Assembly: GCF_042432825.1 (NCBI RefSeq)
Contig: NZ_JBHLWN010000026.1
Coordinates: forward strand, 1-43,964
From: Gordoniibacillus chartarius
Lineage (GTDB): Bacteria; Bacillota; Bacilli; Paenibacillales; NBRC-103111
Reading direction: 5' to 3'
Length of the DNA: 43,964 nt
Shown: positions 31,063 through 40,661 of the stretch, piece after piece
Layout: the number at the start of each line of letters is the position of its first letter
How positions within the stretch are numbered: position 1 is the stretch's first letter
Notes under the pieces: generated by a model
Database searches by the model: none
What the model saw: only the letters and a program-made list of their open reading frames with translations
What the model was told of the DNA's origin: nothing
Position numbers and translations under genes: made by a program

Positions 31063-31944
31063 ATGATCGATAAATTTGAGAAAGCCCTATTAGCAGACGG
31101 AAAAAGCATATTGACGGTTAAGGCGTATGGCAATGATATTCGGCAATTCTTTAATTGGTTAAAGGGTTCCTTGGGTTTTGAATCTGAATCCATTACGGAA
31201 ACTGACGTGCGGGAGTACCGACAATATTTGAACCTCCAAAAAAAGCTTAAACCGACCAGCATTAATCGAAAGTTGAAAAGTGTGGTGTCATATCAAAGAT
31301 TTTTAGTGCGGGAAGGAATTTGCAAAGAACCAATTCAGTTAAAGAAAGTGCTGTTGAAACATGCCATTGATTTGAATCACGAAATCCAAACCGTAGACAA
31401 ACAAAATATGTATCGGCTAAAACGAACCATTGAAGCGGAGAACAACAAACGAGACATTTGCATTTATTACCTTTTATTCGGAACGGGTATTCGGGTAAGT
31501 GAACTTGTTAATATCGAAATTGATGATGTCCACTTAACCGATAGGAATGGCAAGAACAACTACAGTTATATACTGGTTCGAAGCGGGAAAGGGAATAAGT
31601 CTCGAAAAGTCAACTTAAATGCCGCCGCTGTAAACGCATTAAGGGAGTATCTTGAAATCAGACCAAGAGGAACGAATAAACTCCTAATCGGACAACGTGG
31701 CCCAATCACCAGATTAACTGTCAATAAAATTCTGGACAAATATAGCAGAAAAGCTCAATTGGAACAGAGGGTTTCACCACACCTTTGCCGACACACTTTT
31801 TGCACAGATCTCATTAAGAGTGGAAGTGACCCGAAGACTGTTGCATTGCTGTCGGGGCATAGCTCTGTTGATACTATTTACCGATTTTATGTATCTTCAA
31901 CTGCCGAAGATAAGCAACGGGCAGTAGATAGTTTGCAAATTTGA
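31063..31944 (+). CDS. Tyrosine recombinase (XerC/D-like), first gene of the tns operon
   Basis: ATG 31063 is chosen because GCGAGG precedes it; the open frame to the left lies in the leader terminator. The 293-residue protein has an N-terminal SAM-like core-binding domain (FEKALLADGKSILTVKAYGN, then VREYRQYLNLQKK) and a C-terminal catalytic domain with Arg in GTGIRVSELV, Lys in GKGNKSRKVN, His-x-x-Arg in SPHLCRHTFCTDL, GH in LLSGHSSVDTIY and the nucleophile Tyr in YRFY. All catalytic residues are present. It lies 31 bp before tnsA and is co-directional with four transposition genes, which suggests a role in resolving transposition cointegrates. Confidence 0.9.
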   Translation: MIDKFEKALLADGKSILTVKAYGNDIRQFFNWLKGSLGFESESITETDVREYRQYLNLQKKLKPTSINRKLKSVVSYQRFLVREGICKEPIQLKKVLLKHAIDLNHEIQTVDKQNMYRLKRTIEAENNKRDICIYYLLFGTGIRVSELVNIEIDDVHLTDRNGKNNYSYILVRSGKGNKSRKVNLNAAAVNALREYLEIRPRGTNKLLIGQRGPITRLTVNKILDKYSRKAQLEQRVSPHLCRHTFCTDLIKSGSDPKTVALLSGHSSVDTIYRFYVSSTAEDKQRAVDSLQI

Positions 31945-31975
31945 CCAGAAGATATGACTGCGGTTAAAGGGGGCG

Positions 31976-32827
31976 ATGGTATTGGCAAGAAGAAGCCAGC
32001 AGTGGAAGGATTCCACATTGAAGAGATTTTTGGATGAAGGAAGAGGACAAGGTGAAGAAGATTTTAAGCCTTGGCTCAAAGTCTCGGACATTTCATCAAA
32101 AGGAAGGGTTACGCGGCTATATTCAAAGAAGCTTAACCGAACCATTCACCTGCTCACTGACTCGCAAACAAGGTACTTTTACCTTCTGGAATTTGATGAT
32201 CGTGTGGTTTCCGTTAAGGAGCAATTTCCGCTGTTAAGTATTGCAGATATCATGGATCAACTTGACGAATCATTGGTGAAAAGATTGAAAAATCGGGACG
32301 GTACTCCGCATGTACTTGTCACCACATTTCTGATAACTGCCAAGGACGAAAATGGGCAACTTCGCACATATGCACGATCTATAAAAGATCGGAATGAGTT
32401 GGAGAAAAAGGATACGTTGGAACGCTTAGAGATACAGCGGCGGTTTTTCGAAAGCCAAAAAATAGATTGGGCTGTCGTGACTTCCGAAGAGATCCCGCAT
32501 CAGCGGTCGCGGAACATTGAGTGGGTTCTTCCTGCATTATATATCGAAGATGCTGGTTTGACGGAACAAGAAGCTCAATACTACAGCACATATATAATAG
32601 AAGCTTTTCGTTCAACAAAGGAGCCTGTAAGGGGACTATTGGATGCATTTGAACGCGAAATGAAACAGGAAAAGGGTTTGGGGGTATTCTTGTTTCGCTA
32701 TCTCATTGCGAGCAAGCAAATCGAAATCAATCTGGATCAAGAAATCAATATAAACCATACACCAGAGCAAATGGAAGTCATTGTGAGGGAAAGCGTGGGA
32801 GTTGGTCGAAATGTATGTAGCGGTTAA
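31976..32827 (+). CDS. tnsA: TnsA-like protein with catalytic acidic residues replaced
   Basis: In Tn7, TnsA cuts the 5' ends of the transposon and TnsB the 3' ends. This 283-residue protein aligns well with Tn7 TnsA (EGRGQGEEDFKPWLKV, RLYSKKLNRTIHLLTDSQT, VSVKEQFPLL, then LERLEIQRRFFESQKIDW). Tn7 active-site residues are Glu63, Asp114 and Lys132. The aligned residues here are Gln64 (TDSQT), Thr117 (VTTFL, where family members have a D before F) and Lys137 (RSIKD). Two of three catalytic residues are therefore lost while the fold and C-terminal TnsC-binding part remain. It is probably non-cutting but structural. Its stop lies inside the start of tnsB. Confidence 0.88.
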   Translation: MVLARRSQQWKDSTLKRFLDEGRGQGEEDFKPWLKVSDISSKGRVTRLYSKKLNRTIHLLTDSQTRYFYLLEFDDRVVSVKEQFPLLSIADIMDQLDESLVKRLKNRDGTPHVLVTTFLITAKDENGQLRTYARSIKDRNELEKKDTLERLEIQRRFFESQKIDWAVVTSEEIPHQRSRNIEWVLPALYIEDAGLTEQEAQYYSTYIIEAFRSTKEPVRGLLDAFEREMKQEKGLGVFLFRYLIASKQIEINLDQEININHTPEQMEVIVRESVGVGRNVCSG

Positions 32828-34964
32828 CACTCTGTTTCGACATCGAGAAGATCCAACAAAAATTGAACGAATCGTTTGGCTTGATGAAAGCAATCAAGCG
32901 AGCTTCATTGTTGATATAAATCGAAATCACTATCCAGCCTATATGTCGCTCGTGGAGATATTCGAAGGTCTGAATTCTGGCACATATATAATAGAAGAAA
33001 CAGATCCATGGATGCGAATTATTGATGAGGAATCATTATCAAAATCAGAAAAAGAAAGCTGGGATCGAGCATGGAATGTCATACAGTGGATGATTCAGAA
33101 TCGGTTCGAACCGAATATCTTTATTCCCAAACAGCGGTCACAAATAATTAAGCAGGCATCGCAGGCATTTGGTTTATCGGAGATAGCGGTCAGCAAATAC
33201 GTGAAAAAATACTATATTCGGGGTTTAACACGGTATGCTTTACTACCCGATCAGTCAAACTGTGGAGGCAAAGGGAAACGACGCGGGGATGGACAGGGAA
33301 GCAAGAGGGGAAGGAAGCGGAAAAACCCTTCGATTTACAGTGAAATGAATATCAATGAAGAGGTCAAACAGATTTTTAGGCGGTCATTGGACAAGCATTA
33401 TTATCAAAAAAATCGCCCCTCTCTTCGCTATGCTTACGAGCAAATGATACGAGAGAATTTTGCGACTGCATACCGAATGGAAAACGGCGTAAAAATTCCC
33501 GTCATTGAGAACGGTGCGGAAATACCAAGTTTTGGGCAGTTTCGCTATTGGTTCGAGAACTGGCGGGATGTGAAGAAAGAAATCATTCTTCGGGAAGGCA
33601 AGAAAAAATATGAACAGCAGTATCGCCCCGTTTTAGGTTCAACGAAGCAGGACGCGATGGGACCAGGCTCGTTGTACCAAATAGATGCAACCATCGGAGA
33701 CATCTACCTCGTCAGCTCCTACGACCGTTCGAAAATAATTGGTCGCCCGACGATCTATTTCATATGCGATGCGTACTCCAGGCTTGTGGTCGGCGTGTAT
33801 ATCGGTTTGGAAAATGCCTCATGGAATGGAGCGATGATGGCAATGGAAAATGCGTTTCTCAAATCGAAGGTTGATTTCTGCCGCAGATATGGGATTGATA
33901 TTAAGGAAGAAGATTGGCCAGGGGGAATTCCAACCGCTATTCTCGGTGATAGAGGTGAATTGATCTCCGATAAAGCACTATCTGTCATTGAAAATCTAAA
34001 TATAGCCGTAAAAAATACAGCCAGCTATCGTCCTGAGCTTAAATCCGTTGTGGAGAAGCAATTTGACCTGATTCAATCGCAAATCGCACCCTTCATAAAA
34101 GGCGGCGGCATTCAGAGCGACTTTAGAGAACGCGGGGCAACCGATTACAGACTGCACAGTACATTGACCTTATTTGATTATTCTCGAATCGTCATAAAGA
34201 CGGTGCTTTATTTCAATAATCAACACCATTTGTCAGGTTATGAACGAGATGCCATGCAAATTGCTCAAAATGTTCCGCCCATCCCCATTAGACTTTGGGA
34301 ATTCGGTATGAAAAATCATTCTGGAAAACTTCGTCATGTACCACCAAATGTGCTTCGTTTCAACTTAATGCCCCAAGGCCTTGCAGTGGTGACTCAAAGG
34401 GGAATCCGCTTTAACGGTATATATTATGGTTCGGAAATTGCCCTCAAGCAGAGGTGGTTTACAAAGGCTCGGTCAAGTGGGCTATGGGAGGTTCCTGTTA
34501 ATTACGATCCTCGGAACGTTTCGAATATATATTTGCGTCTGAGCCGAACGGAATTCGAAGTTTGCTACTTGTTGGAATCGCAATCTCGTTACAAGGATCA
34601 AACCTTGGATGATGTGAATTACTTATTGGAATGGGAACAGAAAGAACACGCGACATATGAAGAAAAAGAATTAGGAGATCGGATCTCGCTTGCCGCCGAG
34701 ATTGAATCCATTGTTCAGGATGCAACCCGAAAAACTCGTGCAGAACAGACCGCTCAATCCAAAACTGCCAAATTGAAAGGAATTCGAATGAATCGGGATG
34801 CTGAAAAGCAGAAGAACAGAGAATCAGAAATGTTCGTATTGGGTCGTGAAGAGCTTCCGAATTCAAGCAAACCAAAAGAGTCCGAAGAGGACGATTTCAT
34901 GTTTGATGAAATTCAATTGCTAAGAAAAAAGCAGAAGGAGGGTTTGCGTGGAAACCATGATTAA
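32811..34964 (+). CDS. tnsB: TnsB-like DDE transposase
   Basis: TnsB binds the transposon ends, cuts the 3' ends and joins them to the target. ATG 32811 has GGGAG 9 nt upstream and overlaps tnsA by 17 bp. N-terminal HTH regions include SQAFGLSEIAVSKYVKKYYI. The retroviral-integrase-like core shows Asp in YQIDATIGDIY (about 292), Asp in ILGDRGELIS (about 380) and Glu in KSVVEKQFDLIQ (about 415), a D-D-35-E spacing. A beta-barrel and a charged C-terminal tail follow (residues 460-717), the tail likely contacting TnsC. The enzyme looks active. Confidence 0.95.
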   Translation: MYVAVNTLFRHREDPTKIERIVWLDESNQASFIVDINRNHYPAYMSLVEIFEGLNSGTYIIEETDPWMRIIDEESLSKSEKESWDRAWNVIQWMIQNRFEPNIFIPKQRSQIIKQASQAFGLSEIAVSKYVKKYYIRGLTRYALLPDQSNCGGKGKRRGDGQGSKRGRKRKNPSIYSEMNINEEVKQIFRRSLDKHYYQKNRPSLRYAYEQMIRENFATAYRMENGVKIPVIENGAEIPSFGQFRYWFENWRDVKKEIILREGKKKYEQQYRPVLGSTKQDAMGPGSLYQIDATIGDIYLVSSYDRSKIIGRPTIYFICDAYSRLVVGVYIGLENASWNGAMMAMENAFLKSKVDFCRRYGIDIKEEDWPGGIPTAILGDRGELISDKALSVIENLNIAVKNTASYRPELKSVVEKQFDLIQSQIAPFIKGGGIQSDFRERGATDYRLHSTLTLFDYSRIVIKTVLYFNNQHHLSGYERDAMQIAQNVPPIPIRLWEFGMKNHSGKLRHVPPNVLRFNLMPQGLAVVTQRGIRFNGIYYGSEIALKQRWFTKARSSGLWEVPVNYDPRNVSNIYLRLSRTEFEVCYLLESQSRYKDQTLDDVNYLLEWEQKEHATYEEKELGDRISLAAEIESIVQDATRKTRAEQTAQSKTAKLKGIRMNRDAEKQKNRESEMFVLGREELPNSSKPKESEEDDFMFDEIQLLRKKQKEGLRGNHD

Positions 34965-36576
34965 GCTTTCGAATGGAACTTTGGCGGTTGCCGCTCAGTA
35001 TAGAGAACAGCCAATTTTGGAGTATCAAAATAATCCGCTTATTGAGGCACTTCCTCCTATTTACAACAAAGTTGAGGTTGCCGAGAAGATCGGTAATTAT
35101 CCCTATATTGGTGATGAGGAGCGGAATCTTGATGCTTCGTATCGGATGCATCTGGTTCAGCGTATCTTTCAATACTTTCAAGCTCTTCCTATACATTTGG
35201 AGTTGGAACAACGGATATCGCGAATCTTGCGGCAGTCTTATGTAGGTCGTAATCCGTTTTCTCCAGAGTATGCTCAATCCTTTCAACAAGGTTGGAGAGA
35301 TATTGAGCGAGGGGCGTTCCAAAACTATGTGCGAAATGCAACGGCATTCGGCATGTCAATCGTAGGATTATCAGGAATGGGAAAAACGACTACTGTCAAT
35401 CGGATCATGCGACTGATTCCGCAATTGATTGTTCACTCCAGTTACCAAGGAAAAAACCTGAGCATGATGCAAGTCCCGTGGATCAAGCTGGAGACCCCGT
35501 TCGACGGGTCATTGAAATCGCTGTCGCTTGATTTCATGGCAAAGGTGGATCAACTGATTGGCTCCAATTATTTCGAGAAGTACGGGAAAAAGTCTCGCCT
35601 TAGCACTAACGTGTTACTTCCGCTCATGGGACAAATAGCTCGTTCAATCAATTTGGGCGTTATTATTTTTGACGAAGTGCAACATCTTACGGCTTCAAGA
35701 AGTGGTGCGGAGAAAGTGCTTAATTATTTTGTAACGCTGGTCAACGAAATCGGTATTCCGATCATATTTATTTCGACACCGAAAGGAATAGGCATTCTTC
35801 AATCTGAATTCCGCCAAGCACGCAGGTCATCAGCTCAAGGTGATTTGCTGATGGATCGCTTGCAAAAGGATGCTGTGTGGGATTTATTTGTTCAGGGACT
35901 TGGACGATATCAATGGACAAAATATGTGATCGAAATGGATGAAGAGCTTAATGCCGCTCTGTATGAGACTTCAATGGGTATTGTTGACTTGGCTTGCAAA
36001 ATTTTTGCGATGGCTCAGTTAAGGAGCATTTCGACAGGCAAAGAAAAATTAACCCCTTCACTGATCCGTAAAGTAGCCGAAGAACAGTTCAAATTGCTCA
36101 AGCCGATGATGGAGGCATTGAAATCAGGAAAACTCTCTAAATTAGCGGCATATGAAGATATCGTGATTCCCGACATTTCGGACTTTGTTGCCAAGGAACA
36201 AATCAAGGTGGACATTGGCATTCTCATGAAAAAAGAAACGACCTCCCGTATTCAGCAATTATTGAAGATGAAAGAGGATGCAATTTTGCGGTTAAAGTTT
36301 TTGGGGGTTTCTGAAAAGAATGCGGGAAATATGGTTGAACAGGTCTTGTCGGAAAATCCTGAACAAGCCGATATAAGCCTTATTGTACAAGAAGCATACA
36401 AATTGCATATTTCAGAGAAGTCAAAATGCGAAAAAAAGCAACTGGTTAACAGGGGGAATGATCTGAGGGAAATTGTAAAAGCAGGGAAAGAAAAGGGGAT
36501 AAGTGCGTATGACGCATTAAGACAAGCGGGATACATCAAATCAGATTATGGTACAGATAGAGGCGTGGCTGGATGA
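34948..36576 (+). CDS. tnsC: TnsC-like AAA+ ATPase regulator
   Basis: TnsC passes target-site information from TniQ/TnsD to the TnsAB transposase. GTG 34948 has GGAGG at 6 nt and lies within the tnsB 3' end. Walker A is GLSGMGKTTTVNRI near residue 140 and Walker B is GVIIFDEVQHLTAS near 237, with a sensor region ISTPKGIGIL and arginine-rich RQARRSSAQGDLLMDRL. At 542 residues it is close to Tn7 TnsC (555). The C-terminal 130 residues are helical. Its stop overlaps the tniQ start by 4 bp. Confidence 0.95.
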   Translation: METMIKLSNGTLAVAAQYREQPILEYQNNPLIEALPPIYNKVEVAEKIGNYPYIGDEERNLDASYRMHLVQRIFQYFQALPIHLELEQRISRILRQSYVGRNPFSPEYAQSFQQGWRDIERGAFQNYVRNATAFGMSIVGLSGMGKTTTVNRIMRLIPQLIVHSSYQGKNLSMMQVPWIKLETPFDGSLKSLSLDFMAKVDQLIGSNYFEKYGKKSRLSTNVLLPLMGQIARSINLGVIIFDEVQHLTASRSGAEKVLNYFVTLVNEIGIPIIFISTPKGIGILQSEFRQARRSSAQGDLLMDRLQKDAVWDLFVQGLGRYQWTKYVIEMDEELNAALYETSMGIVDLACKIFAMAQLRSISTGKEKLTPSLIRKVAEEQFKLLKPMMEALKSGKLSKLAAYEDIVIPDISDFVAKEQIKVDIGILMKKETTSRIQQLLKMKEDAILRLKFLGVSEKNAGNMVEQVLSENPEQADISLIVQEAYKLHISEKSKCEKKQLVNRGNDLREIVKAGKEKGISAYDALRQAGYIKSDYGTDRGVAG

Positions 36577-38423
36577 TTCCTACTCTGCCCACCGCCTATG
36601 AAGATGAATTGCTCTACTCCCTTTTGGCACGTTGCCGCATTCGAAATGGCACGTTAAGTCATAAAGCATTTCTGTTGGATGCATTTGGTCACAAAGGGAT
36701 TTCAGCAAGTGTTTTATTGCCTTCGGGTATCGACAACCTGGTGTCAAATCTGCCGCCAGGTTCAACGATTACCGCCGACCAACTGATTTCTCAGCATACA
36801 ATGTTTCCCCTTTTAACTGCCTTCTTGTCACCACAGCAAAAGGACAAGGTTTATGAAGGAATGAAAAGTATGGATGGTAAGGGGATATATGCGTCTGCGG
36901 GAATTTTGACAAGCTCCATTAAATTAAACAGTCATTTAAGGTTTTGTCGCCAATGTAATCTTTCGGATAAATCGATGTATGGAGAATATTATTGGCATCG
37001 CATACATCAGATTCCTGGGTTGGATATCTGCATGAAGCATGAAGAATGGCTTCATGATAGCAAAGTACCAACCAATCAATTGAACAAGCATGTATATATC
37101 CCGCCAAATGAGGAAAATTGCAAAGTCGATAGTGTTATAACCAAAACGCCATTGGCACTATTGGAGAAATATCGTTTTCTTAACAAGAACATTAATATCC
37201 TGCTCAATAATACATTTACCAATCGACCGTTTGAATGGTTCGGGCAGTTTTATGTTAGTAAGCTTCAAAACATGGGCTACGCCAGTCAAAATGGTAGGGT
37301 GGATCAAATAAGGCTTCAACAGGATTTTGTTTCGTTTTATGGTATTGAATTTCTAAAACATTTACAGTCAGACCTCACGGGTAATCACCATTGGTTATCG
37401 GGTATAACCCGATTTCATCGGAAAAGCTTTTCCTTTTTGCGACATCTGTTGTTGCTGAATTTCCTTGATGTTTCGTTAGAGGAGATTTTCTATCGGATAG
37501 AATCATTCAAACCATTTGGTGATCCACCTTGGTTATGTCTCAATCCAGCGGCGGAGCATTATAAGCAAAAGGTTGTGACTGATATGACGTTAACTACCTG
37601 CAACAAGACAAAAAGACTGATTGGAACGTTCGCTTGTTCTTGCAGGTTTATTTATACTCGAAAGATTGGCGACGAACCTTTCAAAAAATCCAGAGTCAAG
37701 CGGTTTGGTGAGGCATGGGAGCGAGAGTGTAAACGGTTAGCCGCTGAAGGCTTTGGACTGCGGGAAATTGGGAGAAGGCTACATGCTGACCCAATAACGG
37801 TTAAGAAATGCCTGATGAACGGAGTAAAGGGGAGGGGAGAGGGGCAGGGAAATAAACAAAGTGAGCAAAGATCGACTGACCGCACGAATTGGCTTCAGCT
37901 TCAAGAAGAGCATAAAGAGTTGTCCAAAACAGAATTGCGGAAGTTGAATCCTGGCTTATATGCACGACTGTACAGGAATGACCGAAATTGGCTTGAGCAA
38001 AATTCTCCTGCATTAAAGAACGTGACACCAAATCAGCGAGTGGATTGGAGCCAGAGAGACAAGGACATTTTGCAGAGGGTGCAAATCGCTGCTAATAAAA
38101 TCATGAATGCTGCTGGTAAGCCGCGACGAGTGACAATGAGCAAGATTGGAGCGATTTGTGGAGAAAAGGCTCTGCTGGAGAAACATTTAGATCGATTACC
38201 TGACACTCAGGCGTATCTTAACCTGGTGGCAGAGACAGAAGAGCAGTTTCGCATTCGAAAAATCAAATGGGCGATAAAAGAGTTGGAACAAGAGGGACAG
38301 GAGCTTTCAATTTGGAGGGTTTTGCGGAAAGCAACCATCCGAAGTGAGAACTGTCCACCTGATATAATAGAAGAGTTGACAAGTAGACAAGACCTTAAAA
38401 TTGAATCGGTTTGTAAGGATTGA
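36573..38423 (+). CDS. tnsD: TniQ/TnsD-type target-site selector
   Basis: The 616-residue protein has an N-terminal TniQ domain (YEDELLYSLLARCRIRNGTL) with a zinc-binding pattern (FCRQCN, then GLDICMKHEEWL near 130-160). The longer C-terminal half resembles TnsD, with a second Cys pair (FACSCRFIY near 350) and a helix-turn-helix (AAEGFGLREIGRRLHADPIT, then VKKCLMNG). TnsD proteins bind a fixed chromosomal attachment site, so this element is likely site-specific. No CRISPR or cas gene is present, so RNA guidance of the known type is not supported. Confidence 0.92.
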   Translation: MIPTLPTAYEDELLYSLLARCRIRNGTLSHKAFLLDAFGHKGISASVLLPSGIDNLVSNLPPGSTITADQLISQHTMFPLLTAFLSPQQKDKVYEGMKSMDGKGIYASAGILTSSIKLNSHLRFCRQCNLSDKSMYGEYYWHRIHQIPGLDICMKHEEWLHDSKVPTNQLNKHVYIPPNEENCKVDSVITKTPLALLEKYRFLNKNINILLNNTFTNRPFEWFGQFYVSKLQNMGYASQNGRVDQIRLQQDFVSFYGIEFLKHLQSDLTGNHHWLSGITRFHRKSFSFLRHLLLLNFLDVSLEEIFYRIESFKPFGDPPWLCLNPAAEHYKQKVVTDMTLTTCNKTKRLIGTFACSCRFIYTRKIGDEPFKKSRVKRFGEAWERECKRLAAEGFGLREIGRRLHADPITVKKCLMNGVKGRGEGQGNKQSEQRSTDRTNWLQLQEEHKELSKTELRKLNPGLYARLYRNDRNWLEQNSPALKNVTPNQRVDWSQRDKDILQRVQIAANKIMNAAGKPRRVTMSKIGAICGEKALLEKHLDRLPDTQAYLNLVAETEEQFRIRKIKWAIKELEQEGQELSIWRVLRKATIRSENCPPDIIEELTSRQDLKIESVCKD

Positions 38424-38660
38424 AATGGGGCAGGTGGGGTAAATGAGCCGCCCTTTTTCATATTTCTTGAGGAAAGCTTGCCATTTCGATCATTATGTAT
38501 CCACATCATATAGACAGTAGCAAGATTCATCGGTGATAGATGAGATGTTTTATAAAAATAGGGATTCGAATGACGTAATCGATCAAAATAGTGATATGGT
38601 AGACAAAAAACACGGAAAATAGTAATATGATTTATATACCAAATGAAGGGAATGATATCC

Positions 38661-39404
38661 TTGTCTACGACTTTTACCTTGCATTGCTTTGAAGAAAAGG
38701 AAAAATTGGTTCAATGTCTGGTCAGAGGTACAGCAATTAATACAGAAAAAAAGAATGCAGACAAGGGTATTACTAAGAATAAATTCAGAAACTCTAATTC
38801 AGATGAAGTCAATCAGGTTGTAAATGATAATTTTGAGGACAAATACCGTATTGATACGTATTCAGAGAACGGATACGAACATATTCGTTTGTATTCAGCT
38901 AAGGATAAGTGTTTGTATATCATATTACGTGAATCAATTTTCCAGGAACAATTAGAGAAAAAAGAAGACACGAACTTATCCATTCACTATTTATATGCCT
39001 ATGCTTACATTAATCGTGGGCTTGCAAAGAGTTCCCCAAATCTAATGGGGCAGTTAGCATTTGGTGATGATGGTATAGTTTCACATAAAGAGCTTTTGAT
39101 TCAACAAAAGGTTAGGGAAGTCATCAAAGACATCGATGTTGATGTCACTCAGCTAATTACATATGATGTTGTTCGAGGCAAAGTGGTTTCTGTTAAAGCA
39201 AGGGTTTTGAACCCTGATATAGCATTACCTTCACTATTTGAGGAAGATCTAAGTCAGTATATTGTTTCTTACGACAATGAAGATGAAACAGTAGGATTTG
39301 CTGTTGAATCACAATATGAAGAGCTTTCTGATGAAATGCAAAACCAGATCATTAGTGATTTGCTTAAACTTAAACGTAAACAAAAGGATCAAGATGAAGA
39401 ATAA
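38661..39404 (+). CDS. DUF5986-like protein
   Basis: TTG 38661 is preferred because GAAGGGA lies 9 nt upstream; in-frame ATGs at 38643 and 38652 lack or overlap a site. The protein (about 247 residues) begins LSTTFTLHCFEEKEKLVQCL, has a central NLSIHYLYAYAYINRGLAKS segment and an acidic/basic helical C-terminus (KLKRKQKDQDEE). From memory it resembles the family listed as DUF5986. It lies 23 bp before an XRE-ImmA/IrrE peptidase gene, so the two may form a toxin-antitoxin-like or defence pair. That role is inferred. Confidence 0.6.
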   Translation: MSTTFTLHCFEEKEKLVQCLVRGTAINTEKKNADKGITKNKFRNSNSDEVNQVVNDNFEDKYRIDTYSENGYEHIRLYSAKDKCLYIILRESIFQEQLEKKEDTNLSIHYLYAYAYINRGLAKSSPNLMGQLAFGDDGIVSHKELLIQQKVREVIKDIDVDVTQLITYDVVRGKVVSVKARVLNPDIALPSLFEEDLSQYIVSYDNEDETVGFAVESQYEELSDEMQNQIISDLLKLKRKQKDQDEE

Positions 39405-39427
39405 TATCAATTGAAGAGGGGTTTGTA

Positions 39428-40633
39428 ATGGGCATCGTAAATACCTTTAATAAAAACAGATTAAAGTCAGCAAGAATATTTTCAGGGTTTACGATATCCG
39501 ATTTGGCTGAACTGTCAGGGGTTTCAAAGCAAGCGATTTCTCAGTTTGAGAATGGTAAAAGTAAACCAACCTTAGAAACGCTTATGAAGCTTATGTATGT
39601 ACTTAAATTCCCGAGAGAATATTTTTATGAAGCAGACTCGATTGAGGAAGTTCAAGTTGGAAACACTTTCTTTCGATCTTTAGTGTCCACATCCAAAAAA
39701 GAACGTTTGTCCCAAATCGAAAAAACAAGATACTTTTCAAAGATCTGTGATTTTCTCGAAAGGTATATTGATTTTCCTCCAGTAAATTTGCCGAGTATTA
39801 AAGATTTGATTGAGCTTAACGACACAAAAGTGGACAATCCACATCAATTAGAACGTGAGGATATTGAAGAAATAGCGTTGGCTTTAAGAAAATATTGGGG
39901 AATCGGTGAGGAGCCAATTACCAATATCGTGTTTTTGCTGGAGAAGAACGGAATCATCATGACCTCCTTGGCTACGGACACTCATAAAATTGATGCTTTT
40001 AGCCAAAGGCAAATGATAAGTAATAGGGAACGATATGTGATTGTTCTTGGTGATGGCAAACAGTCGGCATGTAGAAGGCAGTTTGATACGGCTCATGAGT
40101 TAGGTCATATGCTACTGCACAACTGGAATACTGATTATAATGATATCTACCTGGAAGAGCACCGATTAATTGAGCAACAAGCTGATACATTTGCTGGAGC
40201 TTTTTTATTGCCAAAAGACGCTTTCCTTAAAGATCTTCATTACCCAAACAATCTAAACTTCTATATCGAATTGAAGAAAAAGTGGAAAGTCTCCATTCAA
40301 GCTATGATTGTTAGAGCATTTCATTTGGGAGCAATAAATTATAATCAATATACCTACTTAATGAAGCAAATGAATCAAAAAAATATGAGGAAAAAAGAGC
40401 CGTTGGATGATGTTTTAAGTGTTCCTCAACCTGTGTTAATAAGTAAAGCAGTGGAAATGTTGCTAAAAGCTAATGTATTGAAACCAAAAGATATTATTGG
40501 TGCTGGCGGTTTAACGCTCACGCAGGAGATTGTCGAGTATTTGCTAAACCTTGAAAAAGGTACGTTAAGTGAAGATAAAAAGGATAATGTTGATGTTTTA
40601 CTCCACTTCAGGAATTCCGAGAACCACGCATAA
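39428..40633 (+). CDS. XRE HTH plus ImmA/IrrE metallopeptidase
   Basis: The protein has 401 residues. An N-terminal HTH (RIFSGFTISDLAELSGVSKQ, then AISQFENGKSKPTLET) is fused to a peptidase domain with the zinc motif DTAHELGHMLLHNW near residue 222 and FAGAFLLPKDAF near 258. ImmA/IrrE peptidases cleave repressors and trigger gene expression; in mobile elements they act as anti-repressors or as toxin-antitoxin components. The start follows GAGGGG. It is downstream of, and probably co-transcribed with, the DUF5986-like gene. Confidence 0.92.
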   Translation: MGIVNTFNKNRLKSARIFSGFTISDLAELSGVSKQAISQFENGKSKPTLETLMKLMYVLKFPREYFYEADSIEEVQVGNTFFRSLVSTSKKERLSQIEKTRYFSKICDFLERYIDFPPVNLPSIKDLIELNDTKVDNPHQLEREDIEEIALALRKYWGIGEEPITNIVFLLEKNGIIMTSLATDTHKIDAFSQRQMISNRERYVIVLGDGKQSACRRQFDTAHELGHMLLHNWNTDYNDIYLEEHRLIEQQADTFAGAFLLPKDAFLKDLHYPNNLNFYIELKKKWKVSIQAMIVRAFHLGAINYNQYTYLMKQMNQKNMRKKEPLDDVLSVPQPVLISKAVEMLLKANVLKPKDIIGAGGLTLTQEIVEYLLNLEKGTLSEDKKDNVDVLLHFRNSENHA

Positions 40634-40661
40634 AGACTTACGGTAGAAGGGGGAGTTCTTA

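Larger units (their letters stand above)
31063..38423 (+). mobile_element. Core of a Tn7-like transposon: recombinase, TnsA, TnsB, TnsC, TniQ/TnsD
   Basis: Five genes are packed in one direction with gaps or overlaps of 31, -17, -17 and -4 bp. This is the Tn7 gene order preceded by a tyrosine recombinase. The coordinates given are those of the transposition genes only. The element must extend further: cargo genes follow to at least 43569, and 20-bp repeats at the window end may belong to its far terminus. Confidence 0.85.

Noticed and set aside
36573..38423. RNA-guided (CAST-type) targeting by this Tn7-like element
   Set aside because: No cas gene and no CRISPR array were found, and the TniQ protein is long and TnsD-like with its own HTH.
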